Positions 37,471 through 47,011 of a DNA stretch of 64,000 nt are shown here, piece by piece (positions within the stretch are counted from its first letter, which is position 1; each line of letters begins with the position of its first letter). The notes below the pieces were generated by a model. It was not told the DNA's origin and did no database searches. It saw nothing but the letters and a program-made list of their open reading frames with translations. A program made the translations under genes and the position numbers. Origin of the DNA: Maribacter forsetii DSM 18668 (GTDB lineage: Bacteria > Bacteroidota > Bacteroidia > Flavobacteriales > Flavobacteriaceae); NCBI RefSeq assembly GCF_000744105.1, contig NZ_JQLH01000001.1:186001-250000 (forward strand), given 5' to 3'.

Positions 37471-38331
37471 ATGAAAGGAATCATACTTGCAGGTGGTACT
37501 GGATCACGTTTATGGCCGTTGACAAAGGCTTTGAGTAAGCAACTCATGCCTATATATGATAAACCAATGATATACTACCCCTTGTCTACGTTAATGACAA
37601 CAGGTATTCGCGAAATTTTAATTATTACTACTCCCGAAGATTTACCTTTATTTAAAAAGTTACTTTCAGACGGTAGTCAGTTAGGTTGTAGATTTGAATA
37701 TGCCGTTCAATCAGAACCCAAGGGATTAGCAGAAGCATTTATTATTGGGAAAAAATTTATTGGCTCAAGCAAAGTGGCATTGATACTTGGTGATAATATT
37801 TTCTATGGAAATGGTCTTGAGAAATTATTAAAGGAAAATTATAAACCAGACGGGGGTGTAATTTATGGATATCACGTTAATAACCCCAAAAGATACGGTG
37901 TGGTAGAGTTTGATGCTAAGGGGAAAGCTATTTCAATAGTTGAAAAACCTAAAACACCTAAATCTAATTACGCCATTCCTGGAATTTACTTTTACGATAA
38001 CGAAGTAATAGAAATTGCTGAAAATATAGAACCTAGCAGTAGAGGAGAATTAGAAATTACAGATGTTAATGTTGCTTATTTAGAAAAGGGAAAGTTACAA
38101 GTAAGTGTTCTTGATAAGGGAATTGCATGGCTTGATACCGGTACATTCAGTTCTCTAATGCAAGCTTCTCAATTTGTGCAGGTTATTGAAGAACGACAAG
38201 GATTAAAAATAGGTTGTATAGAAGAAGTAGCTTTTACTCAGGGCTTTATTGATGCAAAGCAACTTGAAAAACTAGCAAAACCTTTGTTAAAGAGCGGTTA
38301 TGGCGAATATTTAATGAATTTGATTAAATGA
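37471..38331 (+). CDS. rfbA: Glucose-1-phosphate thymidylyltransferase
   Basis: 286 residues, full length. The nucleotidyltransferase signature GGTGSRLWPLT, then SKQLMPIYDKPMIYYPLS, and LILGDNIFYG with the metal-binding Asp are all present. It makes dTDP-glucose from dTTP and glucose-1-phosphate, the first step of the rhamnose branch. The stop overlaps the rfbC start by 4 bases. Confidence 0.97.
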   Translation: MKGIILAGGTGSRLWPLTKALSKQLMPIYDKPMIYYPLSTLMTTGIREILIITTPEDLPLFKKLLSDGSQLGCRFEYAVQSEPKGLAEAFIIGKKFIGSSKVALILGDNIFYGNGLEKLLKENYKPDGGVIYGYHVNNPKRYGVVEFDAKGKAISIVEKPKTPKSNYAIPGIYFYDNEVIEIAENIEPSSRGELEITDVNVAYLEKGKLQVSVLDKGIAWLDTGTFSSLMQASQFVQVIEERQGLKIGCIEEVAFTQGFIDAKQLEKLAKPLLKSGYGEYLMNLIK

Positions 38332-38873
38332 AAATAACCGAAACAAAATTGAAAGGCTGCTTAATTCTAGAGCCTCAAATTTTTGAAGATAATAGAGGTA
38401 TCTTTTTTGAAGTCTTTAAAAAAAAGAAACTTGAAAGTGTTTTAGGGTATGAAGTAGATTTTGTACAAGAGAACACATCTATCTCTAAGAAAGGAGTTTT
38501 AAGAGGCTTACATTTTCAAACAGGAGATAGCGCGCAAGCAAAGTTAGTTTCGGTTCAAAATGGCAGCGTAGTCGATGTTATCGTTGATGTTAGGTCAGAT
38601 AGCGCATCATTTGGTCAACACATTAAGGTTAATTTATCGGAGGAAAATAGAAAAAGTATTTTTATTCCAAAAGGTATGGCTCATGGTTTTTTAACTCTTA
38701 CCGATCAAGTGGTGTTCAATTATTTATGTGATAACTATTATAACCCTGGTAAAGAGTCGGGCATATTATATAATGATTCTGACTTAGCAATAGATTGGGG
38801 TTTTCCTTTATCAGAATTAATTGTGTCAGAAAAAGACTTGTTATTACCGACTTTCAAAAAAATTATGCAATGA
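38328..38873 (+). CDS. rfbC: dTDP-4-dehydrorhamnose 3,5-epimerase
   Basis: 181 residues. The cupin-type epimerase signature is clear: F-E-D-x-RG-F-F-E near the N-terminus, FVQEN-S with the conserved SKKGVLRGLHFQ (catalytic His), VDVIVDVR, and IPKGMAHGFLTL. It epimerises C3 and C5 of the 4-keto sugar. It overlaps rfbA at its start and rfbD at its end, each by 4 bases (ATGA). Confidence 0.96.
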   Translation: MKITETKLKGCLILEPQIFEDNRGIFFEVFKKKKLESVLGYEVDFVQENTSISKKGVLRGLHFQTGDSAQAKLVSVQNGSVVDVIVDVRSDSASFGQHIKVNLSEENRKSIFIPKGMAHGFLTLTDQVVFNYLCDNYYNPGKESGILYNDSDLAIDWGFPLSELIVSEKDLLLPTFKKIMQ

Positions 38874-39652
38874 AGAAGGTATTAGTTACAGGGGCCAATG
38901 GTCAGCTAGGACAGTGTTTACAGAAAATTGCTCCAAACAATAAGGACTTAGCTTTTGTGTTTAAGAGTTCCAAGGAGTTAGATATTACACATAAAGAGCA
39001 AATGAATTCTTTATTTGCAATAGAAGATTTTAATTACTGTATAAACTGTGCTGCCTATACAAACGTTGAACAGGCAGAAAAAACACCTGAAATAGCTTTT
39101 AAGGTAAATGCGGAAGGGGTTAAAAATCTGGCTTTAATATGTAGGGAATATGATACATTTTTAATACATATTTCTACGGATTATGTATTTGATGGTGAAA
39201 AGGATGAACCGTATACCGTAAAGGATGTGCCTAACCCAATTAATGAATATGGTAAATCTAAATTACTAGGTGAAAAGCATATTCAAGAGATAATAGACAA
39301 TTATTGTATTATCAGAACATCTTGGTTGTATTCTGAATTTGGAAAAAATTTTTATACTTCTATCTTGAAAAAAGCTAAGGTAGGAGAGAATCTTTCGGTA
39401 ACAGATAGTCAGACAGGCTGTCCTACGAATGCAAATAATTTGGCGGAATATATATTAAAATTGATTCGCTTGCAAAAAAATGAATATGGTATTTACCATT
39501 TTACAGATGGTGAAGCTATGACATGGTATGATTTTGCCGAAAGTATTTTAAATAAAAATGAATTACTCAACAAAGTGGCATTCATTAAGGATAAGAATTA
39601 TCGTACTTTTGCTAGGAGACCAAAATATAGTGTGTTAAAAATTTTCAGATAA
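38870..39652 (+). CDS. rfbD: dTDP-4-dehydrorhamnose reductase, C-terminus apparently truncated
   Basis: 260 residues from the ATG at 38870, which overlaps the rfbC stop; a longer frame from 38795 would overlap rfbC extensively and is unlikely. Motifs: VTGANGQLG, INCAAYTNVEQAE, ISTDYVFDG, YGKSKLLGE (YxxxK), RTSWLYSEFGKNF. It reduces the 4-keto group to give dTDP-L-rhamnose. The protein stops at RRPKYSVLKIFR, whereas homologues usually carry about 25 more residues after the RP-x-YSVL motif, with a conserved Trp. The following 68 bases are unusually AT-rich. The catalytic core is intact, so activity may or may not survive. Confidence 0.9.
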   Translation: MKKVLVTGANGQLGQCLQKIAPNNKDLAFVFKSSKELDITHKEQMNSLFAIEDFNYCINCAAYTNVEQAEKTPEIAFKVNAEGVKNLALICREYDTFLIHISTDYVFDGEKDEPYTVKDVPNPINEYGKSKLLGEKHIQEIIDNYCIIRTSWLYSEFGKNFYTSILKKAKVGENLSVTDSQTGCPTNANNLAEYILKLIRLQKNEYGIYHFTDGEAMTWYDFAESILNKNELLNKVAFIKDKNYRTFARRPKYSVLKIFR

Positions 39653-39720
39653 TAGAGTCTTAAAATTATTTAAGTTCGTTAACTTTTTAGATTTTTATCA
39701 AAATTATTAATATTTATTAA

Positions 39721-40698
39721 ATGTTTAAGGTTAGTCTTAAAAATGGTAAAAGCTTTCTTAGTGATGCTGATAAATCGATATTAGAATCTGCTATAGAATC
39801 AAAAATTGTATTGGAGCATAGCTGTAAGACTGCTAGATGTAGAAGCTGCTTAGTAAGAGTAAATCAAGGTGAAACAGAAGATATCTTTCAAGATAACATA
39901 CTTTCTAACGAGGAAAAAAGACAAGGTTATGTTCTTTCGTGTAATGTTAAGCCATTAAGCGATTTAATGCTGGATATAGAGGATTTAGGAAATGTACTAC
40001 TTAGTAGGGCAAAAACTTTTCCTGCTAAAATTCAAGAGATAAATCATATTACAGAGGACTTAATTGATATTAAACTTCGATTACCACCTAATACTGATTT
40101 TAATTTTTTGCCAGGGCAATATGTAAATATTGTAAAAGGAAGCATGCGCAGAAGTTATTCTATAGCAAACAATCCAAAGTCTGGCGAATATTTAGAGTTT
40201 TTGATAAAAAATTATCCTAATGGGGTAATGAGTAATTATTGGTTTAATGAAGCAAAAAAGAATGACGTATTAAGATTGCACGGTCCACAAGGAACTTTCT
40301 TTTTACGTAACAAGCCGTGTAAAACGATTATATTTTTAGCTACAGGAACAGGAATTGCACCTATAAAGTCAATTTTAGAGAAAATGGCTTCAGAAGGAAC
40401 AAATAATAATGAGGTGCTGTTATTCTGGGGAGGAAGAAACGCCAAATCTCTTTTTATTGATAGCTTGCCATTAATTGGCAATAATTTTTATAAGGTAGTT
40501 TCAAGACCAAATGAAAATTGGAAGGGTCACATTGGTTATATTCAAGACACCCTCCTTACTGTTAAAAAAGATTTATCTGATTGTGTAGTTTTTGCTTGTG
40601 GGTCAAATGAAATGATAGCCTCTTCGAGAGAGCTATTAATAAATAAAGGACTTAAAGAAGCTGATTTTTTTTCTGATGCCTTTGTAAGTTCTAATTAA
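39721..40698 (+). CDS. CDP-6-deoxy-3,4-glucoseen reductase type (ferredoxin-FAD reductase)
   Basis: 325 residues. The N-terminal 2Fe-2S ferredoxin domain has cysteines spaced C-x4-C-x2-C (HSCKTARCRSCLV) and a fourth Cys in YVLSCNV. An FAD-binding domain (RRSYSIANNP) and NAD-binding domain (LATGTGIAPIKSILE) follow. This is the DdhD/AscD/RfbI type, which passes electrons from NAD(P)H to the PLP-dependent 3-dehydrase. Its place next to rfbF, rfbG and rfbH fits that pathway. It starts a new group after the AT-rich gap behind rfbD. Confidence 0.92.
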   Translation: MFKVSLKNGKSFLSDADKSILESAIESKIVLEHSCKTARCRSCLVRVNQGETEDIFQDNILSNEEKRQGYVLSCNVKPLSDLMLDIEDLGNVLLSRAKTFPAKIQEINHITEDLIDIKLRLPPNTDFNFLPGQYVNIVKGSMRRSYSIANNPKSGEYLEFLIKNYPNGVMSNYWFNEAKKNDVLRLHGPQGTFFLRNKPCKTIIFLATGTGIAPIKSILEKMASEGTNNNEVLLFWGGRNAKSLFIDSLPLIGNNFYKVVSRPNENWKGHIGYIQDTLLTVKKDLSDCVVFACGSNEMIASSRELLINKGLKEADFFSDAFVSSN

Positions 40699-40710
40699 AT
40701 AAAATAAAAA

Positions 40711-41490
40711 ATGAAAGCAGTAATTCTTGCCGGAGGTTTAGGTACAAGATTAAGTGAGGAAACAGTGTCCAAACCAAAACCTATGGTTGAAATTGGAGGT
40801 AAGCCTATTTTATGGCATATAATGAAAATATATTCCTATTATGGTATTAATGATTTTATAATTTGTTGTGGATACAAAGGTTATGTAATAAAGGAATATT
40901 TTGCAAACTATTTTTTGCATCAATCAGATGTTACCTTTAATATGAAAGACAACAAAATGATGGTTCATGAAAAAAGAGCAGAACCTTGGACGATAACTTT
41001 AGTTGACACAGGTGATAAATCGATGACTGGAGGGCGATTAAAACGCGTTAAGAAATACCTTGAAAATGAAGAAACATTTTGTTTTACTTATGGAGATGGT
41101 GTAGCCGATATAGACATACACTCTTTAATTGAGTTCCATAAATCTCATGGCAAAGATGCTACCCTGACAGCGACTTTCCCTCCAGGTAGATTTGGTGCTT
41201 TAGAAATAGTTGATGGTCAGGTAAATAAATTTCAGGAAAAACCAAGAGGTGATGGAGCATTAATAAATGGCGGATTCTTTGTTCTCTCACCAAAGGTTAT
41301 TGACAGAATTGATGGAGATGAGTCTGTTTGGGAGCAAGAGCCTTTGAAAAACTTGGCTGTTGATAGTCAACTAATGGCTTATAAGCATACTGGTTTTTGG
41401 CAACCGATGGATACTTTAAGAGATAAGAACCATCTAGAAAACTTGTGGGATTCAAATAAAGCACCATGGAAATTATGGACGGAAGAGTAG
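40711..41490 (+). CDS. rfbF: Glucose-1-phosphate cytidylyltransferase
   Basis: 259 residues, full length. GGLGTRLSEET, then KPKPMVEIGGKPILWHIM and the segment FTYGDGVADID are diagnostic. It makes CDP-glucose from CTP and glucose-1-phosphate, the entry step of CDP-3,6-dideoxyhexose synthesis. Its 3' end overlaps the rfbG start. Confidence 0.97.
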   Translation: MKAVILAGGLGTRLSEETVSKPKPMVEIGGKPILWHIMKIYSYYGINDFIICCGYKGYVIKEYFANYFLHQSDVTFNMKDNKMMVHEKRAEPWTITLVDTGDKSMTGGRLKRVKKYLENEETFCFTYGDGVADIDIHSLIEFHKSHGKDATLTATFPPGRFGALEIVDGQVNKFQEKPRGDGALINGGFFVLSPKVIDRIDGDESVWEQEPLKNLAVDSQLMAYKHTGFWQPMDTLRDKNHLENLWDSNKAPWKLWTEE

Positions 41491-42551
41491 AAGGAAAAGT
41501 CGATTCATTATTTTGGAAGAATAAAAAGGTTTTTTTAACTGGTCATACTGGATTTAAAGGAGGTTGGCTATCCATATGGTTGAATTCTATGGGAGCAGAA
41601 GTTAAAGGATATGCACTTGCTCCAAACACTATTCCTTCACTTTTTAATGAAGTAAAAATTGATGCTTTAATTGATTCAAATTTTGGAGATATTAGAAATT
41701 TGAGTGATTTAAAAAAAAGTATGGTAGAATTCAACCCAGATATTCTAATTCATATGGCGGCGCAACCGTTGGTAAGACTATCTTATGCTCAGCCAGTTGA
41801 TACCTATGCTACTAACGTTATGGGTACGGTTAACGTATTAGAGTCGGCAAGAAGTTGTACTAACTTAAAAGCTATAGTTTCAGTAACTACAGATAAGTGT
41901 TACGAAAACAAAGAGTGGGAATGGGGCTATAGAGAAAATGAACCAATGGGAGGTCACGACCCTTATAGTAGTAGTAAAGGATGTGCCGAATTGGTAACCG
42001 CTGCATATAGAAACTCTTTTTTTAATACGAGTGACAGTGCATTTGTAGCTTCTGCTAGAGCAGGAAATGTTATAGGTGGTGGTGATTGGGCAGAAGATCG
42101 ATTAATACCAGATATTTTAAGAGCATTCGAAAAAAATGAACCTGTTGTAATTAGAAACCCTTTATCCACTAGACCTTGGCAACATGTTTTAGAGCCACTA
42201 GCAGGTTATTTAGTTCTTGCCCAAGCTCTTTTTGAGAAAGGCAATGAGTTTGCAGAAGGATGGAACTTTGGTCCTTCGGATGAGGATTGTAAGCCTGTTA
42301 GCTGGATTTTAGATAAAATGGTTAGTAGTTGGGGAAAAGGCGCGAATTGGAAGCTAGATAGTAACAACAACCCTCATGAGGCCAATTTTTTAAAACTTGA
42401 TTGTTCAAAGGCAAAAAAGAAACTTAAATGGCAACCTAAATGGGGTCTTGAGTATACTACAGGTTTAATTATAGATTGGCATCAGAAATGGTTGTCTTCA
42501 GAAAACATGCAAGAACATTGTTTAATGGAAATAAAAGAATATTTAAAATAG
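41466..42551 (+). CDS. rfbG: CDP-glucose 4,6-dehydratase
   Basis: 361 residues, extended SDR. Motifs: LTGHTGFKGGWLSIWL, HMAAQPLVRLSY, VTTDKCYENKEW and PYSSSKGCAEL (YxxxK), all as in RfbG/DdhB. It produces CDP-4-keto-6-deoxyglucose. The start overlaps rfbF by 25 bases; a Met at 41475 would reduce the overlap. rfbH begins 4 bases after its stop. Confidence 0.96.
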   Translation: MEIMDGRVEGKVDSLFWKNKKVFLTGHTGFKGGWLSIWLNSMGAEVKGYALAPNTIPSLFNEVKIDALIDSNFGDIRNLSDLKKSMVEFNPDILIHMAAQPLVRLSYAQPVDTYATNVMGTVNVLESARSCTNLKAIVSVTTDKCYENKEWEWGYRENEPMGGHDPYSSSKGCAELVTAAYRNSFFNTSDSAFVASARAGNVIGGGDWAEDRLIPDILRAFEKNEPVVIRNPLSTRPWQHVLEPLAGYLVLAQALFEKGNEFAEGWNFGPSDEDCKPVSWILDKMVSSWGKGANWKLDSNNNPHEANFLKLDCSKAKKKLKWQPKWGLEYTTGLIIDWHQKWLSSENMQEHCLMEIKEYLK

Positions 42552-42555
42552 TAAA

Positions 42556-43884
42556 ATGGAAAAAACAATATCCAAATCAGAACTTTTAAGACAAGAAATA
42601 GCAACGCTTGTAGAAAAATTTGCTATTGAAAAATATAAACCTATAGCATTTGAACCAGGTACCTCTGTAATTCCACCTTCCGGTAAGGTTCTTGGAAAGG
42701 AAGAGCTTTTAAATATGGTTGAAGCGTCATTAGACGGTTGGTTGACTACGGGTCGATTTAATGAAAAATTTGAAAAAAAACTTGCGGAGTTTTTGGGGGT
42801 TAAGCACTGCTTATCTGTAAACTCGGGGTCATCAGCCAATTTAGTGGCTTTCTCTACCTTAACTTCCTCCAAATTAGGTGAAAGAGCTATAAAAAAAGGT
42901 GATGAAGTTATTGGTGTTGCTGCTGGTTTTCCAACTACAGTTAATCCTATAGTTCAATTTGGTGCTATTCCAGTTTTTGTTGATGTAGACCTAGATACCC
43001 ATAATATTAATGCAGATTTGATTGAGGCTGCAATTACTCCTAAAACAAAAGCCATCATGTTAGCACATACCTTGGGAAACCCTTTTAACCTTAAAAAAGT
43101 AAAAGAAATATGTGATAAGTATAAATTATGGTTGGTCGAAGATACTTGCGATGCTTTAGGAGCTACTTATGACGGAAAACTATGTGGGACATTTGGTGAT
43201 ATAGCAACATTAAGTTTTTATCCAGCGCACCATATTACTATGGGTGAAGGTGGTGCAGTATTCACTAATAACTCTGAATTGAAAATGATTGCAGAATCAT
43301 TTAGAGATTGGGGAAGAGATTGTTATTGTGCTCCAGGTTGTGATAATACCTGTGGTTGTAGGTTTGAACAACAACATGGAGATTTGCCATATGGTTATGA
43401 TCATAAATATGTGTATTCACATTCAGGATATAATTTAAAAATTACAGATATGCAAGCTGCTTGTGGTTTGGCACAAGTTGATAAAGCTCAAGGATTCATA
43501 GATTCTAGACGAGAAAATTTTAAATATTTACACAATCGATTACAATCATTGACTGATTTTTTACACCTTCCTGTAGCCACTACTAACAGTAATCCATCTT
43601 GGTTTGGATTTCCGATTACTCTAAAAGAAGAAAGTGGCGTTAGCAGAGTAGACTTACTACGTTATTTAGACGATAATAAAATAGGATCAAGATTGTTATT
43701 TGCAGGTAATTTAACTAAACAACCTTATTTCAAGGATATTGAATATCGCATAGTAGGTGAATTAACGAATACTGATATAACTATGAATCAAACCTTTTGG
43801 GTCGGTATTTATCCAGGATTAAATGAAGAACATTTTGAATTTATAGCGGAAAAATTGGAAGAATTTTTCGGATTAAATTTTTAA
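42556..43884 (+). CDS. rfbH: CDP-4-keto-6-deoxyglucose 3-dehydrase (PLP and 2Fe-2S)
   Basis: 442 residues. It has the aminotransferase fold, but the usual PLP-binding Lys is replaced by His in FYPAHHITMGEGG (His at 225/226), the hallmark of the RfbH/DdhC 3-deoxygenation enzymes. The iron-sulphur cysteines are at 256, 258, 262, 266 and 268 (CYCAPGCDNTCGC). Together with the upstream ferredoxin reductase it removes the C3 hydroxyl. The gene is fourth in a tight reductase-rfbF-rfbG-rfbH group. Confidence 0.97.
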   Translation: MEKTISKSELLRQEIATLVEKFAIEKYKPIAFEPGTSVIPPSGKVLGKEELLNMVEASLDGWLTTGRFNEKFEKKLAEFLGVKHCLSVNSGSSANLVAFSTLTSSKLGERAIKKGDEVIGVAAGFPTTVNPIVQFGAIPVFVDVDLDTHNINADLIEAAITPKTKAIMLAHTLGNPFNLKKVKEICDKYKLWLVEDTCDALGATYDGKLCGTFGDIATLSFYPAHHITMGEGGAVFTNNSELKMIAESFRDWGRDCYCAPGCDNTCGCRFEQQHGDLPYGYDHKYVYSHSGYNLKITDMQAACGLAQVDKAQGFIDSRRENFKYLHNRLQSLTDFLHLPVATTNSNPSWFGFPITLKEESGVSRVDLLRYLDDNKIGSRLLFAGNLTKQPYFKDIEYRIVGELTNTDITMNQTFWVGIYPGLNEEHFEFIAEKLEEFFGLNF

Positions 43885-43887
43885 TAA

Positions 43888-44757
43888 ATGGAGACAATTC
43901 TACTCACTGGAGGTACTGGTTTTTTAGGAAGTCACCTACTTAAAAGTTTTGTGGCTAAAGGACATAAAGTTGGAGTTTTAAAAAGATCTACATCCAATAC
44001 TTATAGAATTGAACATTTAACACCAAAAGTTAAATTATATGATATTGATAAAGTCTCTTTGAAAAAAGTATTTGAAGATTTTAAACCTAATATTATTGTA
44101 CATACAGCTTGTGCTTATGATAGGAAGAATATTAAAATGAGTACCTTAATAGAAACAAATATTTTATTTGGTATTCAATTATTGCAGGAAGCCATAATCA
44201 ATAATGTAAGTGCTTTTATTAATACAGATACTTTACTGCCAAAAAATATAAATAATTATAGTCTTTCTAAAGCTCAATTTAGAGAGTGGTTAATAAAATA
44301 TTCAAAGGATATTAAGGTAATTAATATAAAACCTGAGCATATGTATGGCCCTTTAGATGACGACATGAAATTTATACCTTGGTTAATTGATAGAATGTTA
44401 AATGATGATGATGAGATAAATCTTACTTCTGGCATCCAAAAAAGAGATTTTATATACATAGATGACGTGGTAAATGCTTTTGATATTATTTTAAAAAATG
44501 TTGATAACTTAAAGGGATTTAGCGAGTTTGATTTAGGGACAAATAAGTTTATATCTGTTAAGGAAGTTATTTTATCTATTGCCAAACAAATTGAAAACCG
44601 AACGGAGTTAAAAGTTGTTCCTCGTTTAAAATTTGGGATTATCTCTTACAGAGAAGGAGAAATTATGGAACCAATTTTGGATATTACAGAATTGTTGAGA
44701 CTTGGATGGAAACCAGAAATTAATTTAGAAGAAGGAGTACAAAAAATTTTAAGCTAA
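43888..44757 (+). CDS. SDR reductase, probable CDP-paratose synthase
   Basis: 289 residues, extended SDR with LTGGTGFLGSHLLK, IVHTACAYDR and a YSLSKAQ (YxxxK) motif; the usual Ser/Thr-Thr of the active site reads NTDTLLP. It sits between rfbH and the tyvelose epimerase gene, the place of rfbS/prt in Salmonella-type clusters. CDP-paratose is the substrate of that epimerase, so paratose synthase is the most economical call; an abequose synthase (rfbJ-like) cannot be excluded by eye. Confidence 0.75.
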   Translation: METILLTGGTGFLGSHLLKSFVAKGHKVGVLKRSTSNTYRIEHLTPKVKLYDIDKVSLKKVFEDFKPNIIVHTACAYDRKNIKMSTLIETNILFGIQLLQEAIINNVSAFINTDTLLPKNINNYSLSKAQFREWLIKYSKDIKVINIKPEHMYGPLDDDMKFIPWLIDRMLNDDDEINLTSGIQKRDFIYIDDVVNAFDIILKNVDNLKGFSEFDLGTNKFISVKEVILSIAKQIENRTELKVVPRLKFGIISYREGEIMEPILDITELLRLGWKPEINLEEGVQKILS

Positions 44758-44763
44758 AATAGT

Positions 44764-45795
44764 ATGATATATTTAATAAATGGTGGTTGTGGTTTTCTTG
44801 GAAGTAATATGGCTGCTGCAAAACTTAGAGATGGTCATGAAGTTATAGTATTTGATAATTTTTTTCGTTTTGGTACTGAAGAAAATTTAAAATGGCTGTC
44901 TAGTTTAAATAAAAATTTAAATTTTATCAAGGGTGATGTGCGTAATATTTATGAAATTGAGAAAGTAATCCAATTTTATAAGCCGGATGTCATATTTCAT
45001 TTTGCAGGTCAAGTTGCTATGACTACATCCATAGAGAATCCTTATCTAGATTTTGAAATCAATGTGAAAGGAACTCTTAACGTATTAGAGAGTGTGAGAA
45101 AGTACTCACCTGATTCAATAGTATGCTTTTCTTCTACAAATAAAGTGTATGGTGATTTAGAGCATATTGAATATACGGAATTGGAAACGCGATATATAGC
45201 TAAAGATTATCCGACAGGCTTCTCAGAACTGATTCCATTGGATTTTCGTTCACCCTATGGTTGTTCAAAAGGAGCGGCTGATCAATATATGTTGGACTAT
45301 TCAAGAATATTTAATTTAAAAACAATAGTCTTTAGACATTCTTCTATATTTGGCGGACGACAATTTTCTACATATGATCAAGGTTGGGTTGGTTGGTTTT
45401 GTCAAAAGGCGTTTGAAATTAAGAACAATCTACAAAAGGAGAAATTTACAATCTCAGGAACTGGTAAGCAAGTCAGGGATGTTTTATATGGAGATGACCT
45501 AATTAATTGTTATAATTTAGCAATTGAAAATATTGGGACAACTAAAGGAAAAGCTTATAATATTGGTGGTGGAATGGATAACAGTTTTTCACTGTTGGAA
45601 TTATTTGGTGTTTTAGAGGAAAAATTAGGAATAGAAATGGAATACATTCAAAAACCTTGGAGAGAATCTGATCAAAAAGTTTTTGTTGCGGATATTTTGA
45701 AGGCTGAAAAAGATTTTAATTGGAAGCCCAAGATAGATAAGGATACAGGTATTGTAGAAATGTATGATTGGATTGAAAAAATAAATTTAAAATAA
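44764..45795 (+). CDS. rfbE: CDP-paratose (tyvelose) 2-epimerase
   Basis: 343 residues, strongly resembling the Salmonella/Yersinia Tyv protein along its whole length: NGGCGFLGSN, HFAGQVAMTTSIENP, FSSTNKVYGDLE, the YGCSKGAADQYMLDY motif, FRHSSIFGGRQFSTYDQG and ISGTGKQVRDVLYGDD. It inverts C2 of CDP-paratose to give CDP-tyvelose. Together with the five preceding genes it completes that pathway. It is followed after 2 bases by a glycosyltransferase-like gene with a GTG start. Confidence 0.92.
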   Translation: MIYLINGGCGFLGSNMAAAKLRDGHEVIVFDNFFRFGTEENLKWLSSLNKNLNFIKGDVRNIYEIEKVIQFYKPDVIFHFAGQVAMTTSIENPYLDFEINVKGTLNVLESVRKYSPDSIVCFSSTNKVYGDLEHIEYTELETRYIAKDYPTGFSELIPLDFRSPYGCSKGAADQYMLDYSRIFNLKTIVFRHSSIFGGRQFSTYDQGWVGWFCQKAFEIKNNLQKEKFTISGTGKQVRDVLYGDDLINCYNLAIENIGTTKGKAYNIGGGMDNSFSLLELFGVLEEKLGIEMEYIQKPWRESDQKVFVADILKAEKDFNWKPKIDKDTGIVEMYDWIEKINLK

Positions 45796-45797
45796 AA

Positions 45798-47006
45798 GTG
45801 AATTATATATTTATTCAACCAAGAGTCAATCTTAATCACTTAAATTTTAATGCATCGATCCTTAATAATTTTGTTGCTGAAAACATTACTTATATGTCAT
45901 ATCAAAGTAATGTAAAAAAAATAAAGGATAAAGTATACAATAGGAAAGTCAATTTTGTTGAACTTTCTAATGATGAAAGTAAATCAAAGCTTGGAGAGTT
46001 TATAGCAAATTATAGTTACATAGATTTATTTCATAGGAATTTAAAAAAGTTGTTATTATCGAAAGAGGAGAATAATATTACCATCATATTTCTACAGACA
46101 ACACCTAAAATTATTTATTTTATACGAAATTTAGAGGTTGAATACAGAGTTTTATATGTTTTTCATCGAGCTTTTAATGATAGATCATCTAAAGAGTATT
46201 TAAACCCATTAGGTTCATCTAAAAAGGACCATAGTTCTATTTTAAATAAAACCTTTAAACATGGATATAATAGGGTGAAATATTTTCTTGAAAAGAACTA
46301 TCTAAAATATTTTGATTTTCTTGAAACCCTAAAACATAATGAAAATATTATTGTTTTTTCTGATTCTAAGAAAAGTAAAATTGTAAATACATTTCCTCAT
46401 ATTGAAAAATCCATTACAGTTTGGCCTTTTTACTATAATTTTAAAGAATTCGATTTTGACAACCTTGTTCAAAGGAGATTAGAAGAACAGGAAATATCTT
46501 TAATCAAATTGGGAGTAATAAATAGTAATAAGGGAATTGAGACCTTGAAAAAAGTGATTATAGCTACTAATAATTCTCATATAAAATGGTACGGTATTGG
46601 TCCAATGACGCCGTTGAATTACATAGGTTCAGATTTAACCGTTTATTGTAAGAGTAGTAACCAAAGACAGTATCAGTTCGAGAATTCTATTTTAAATAAG
46701 ACTTTTTCCATCATTTTGCACAAAAAGGAATTTATTGAAGAGATAGTTAGTGGTACTTTTTATGATGCTATCAATTATGGTTTACCTATATTTTGCATAC
46801 GTAATACTTTCTTTGAAAATATGTTTGAGATATATGGAGATATAGGATATATGTTTGATAGTTTGGAAAGTTTAATTTTATTTTTAAATAAGTTTAACTT
46901 AAATAAAGAAAAATATTTAATTCAAGTTGATAATGTTTTAAAATGTAAAGTTCATTTAATAAATGAATTAAATGCATCTAGTTTGAATATAGGTATCTCT
47001 AACTAG
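45798..47006 (+). CDS. Putative GT-B glycosyltransferase
   Basis: 402 residues from a GTG two bases after rfbE. No signal peptide or membrane helix. The C-terminal half has the order of a GT-B nucleotide-binding domain: LGVINSNKGIETLKK, then IKWYGIGPM, then EEIVSGTFYDAINYGLPIF. The N-terminal half is not recognisable. It probably transfers one of the sugars made by this locus. The low GC and lack of clear relatives fit a serotype-specific gene. Confidence 0.55.
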   Translation: MNYIFIQPRVNLNHLNFNASILNNFVAENITYMSYQSNVKKIKDKVYNRKVNFVELSNDESKSKLGEFIANYSYIDLFHRNLKKLLLSKEENNITIIFLQTTPKIIYFIRNLEVEYRVLYVFHRAFNDRSSKEYLNPLGSSKKDHSSILNKTFKHGYNRVKYFLEKNYLKYFDFLETLKHNENIIVFSDSKKSKIVNTFPHIEKSITVWPFYYNFKEFDFDNLVQRRLEEQEISLIKLGVINSNKGIETLKKVIIATNNSHIKWYGIGPMTPLNYIGSDLTVYCKSSNQRQYQFENSILNKTFSIILHKKEFIEEIVSGTFYDAINYGLPIFCIRNTFFENMFEIYGDIGYMFDSLESLILFLNKFNLNKEKYLIQVDNVLKCKVHLINELNASSLNIGISN

Positions 47007-47011
47007 AGAAA

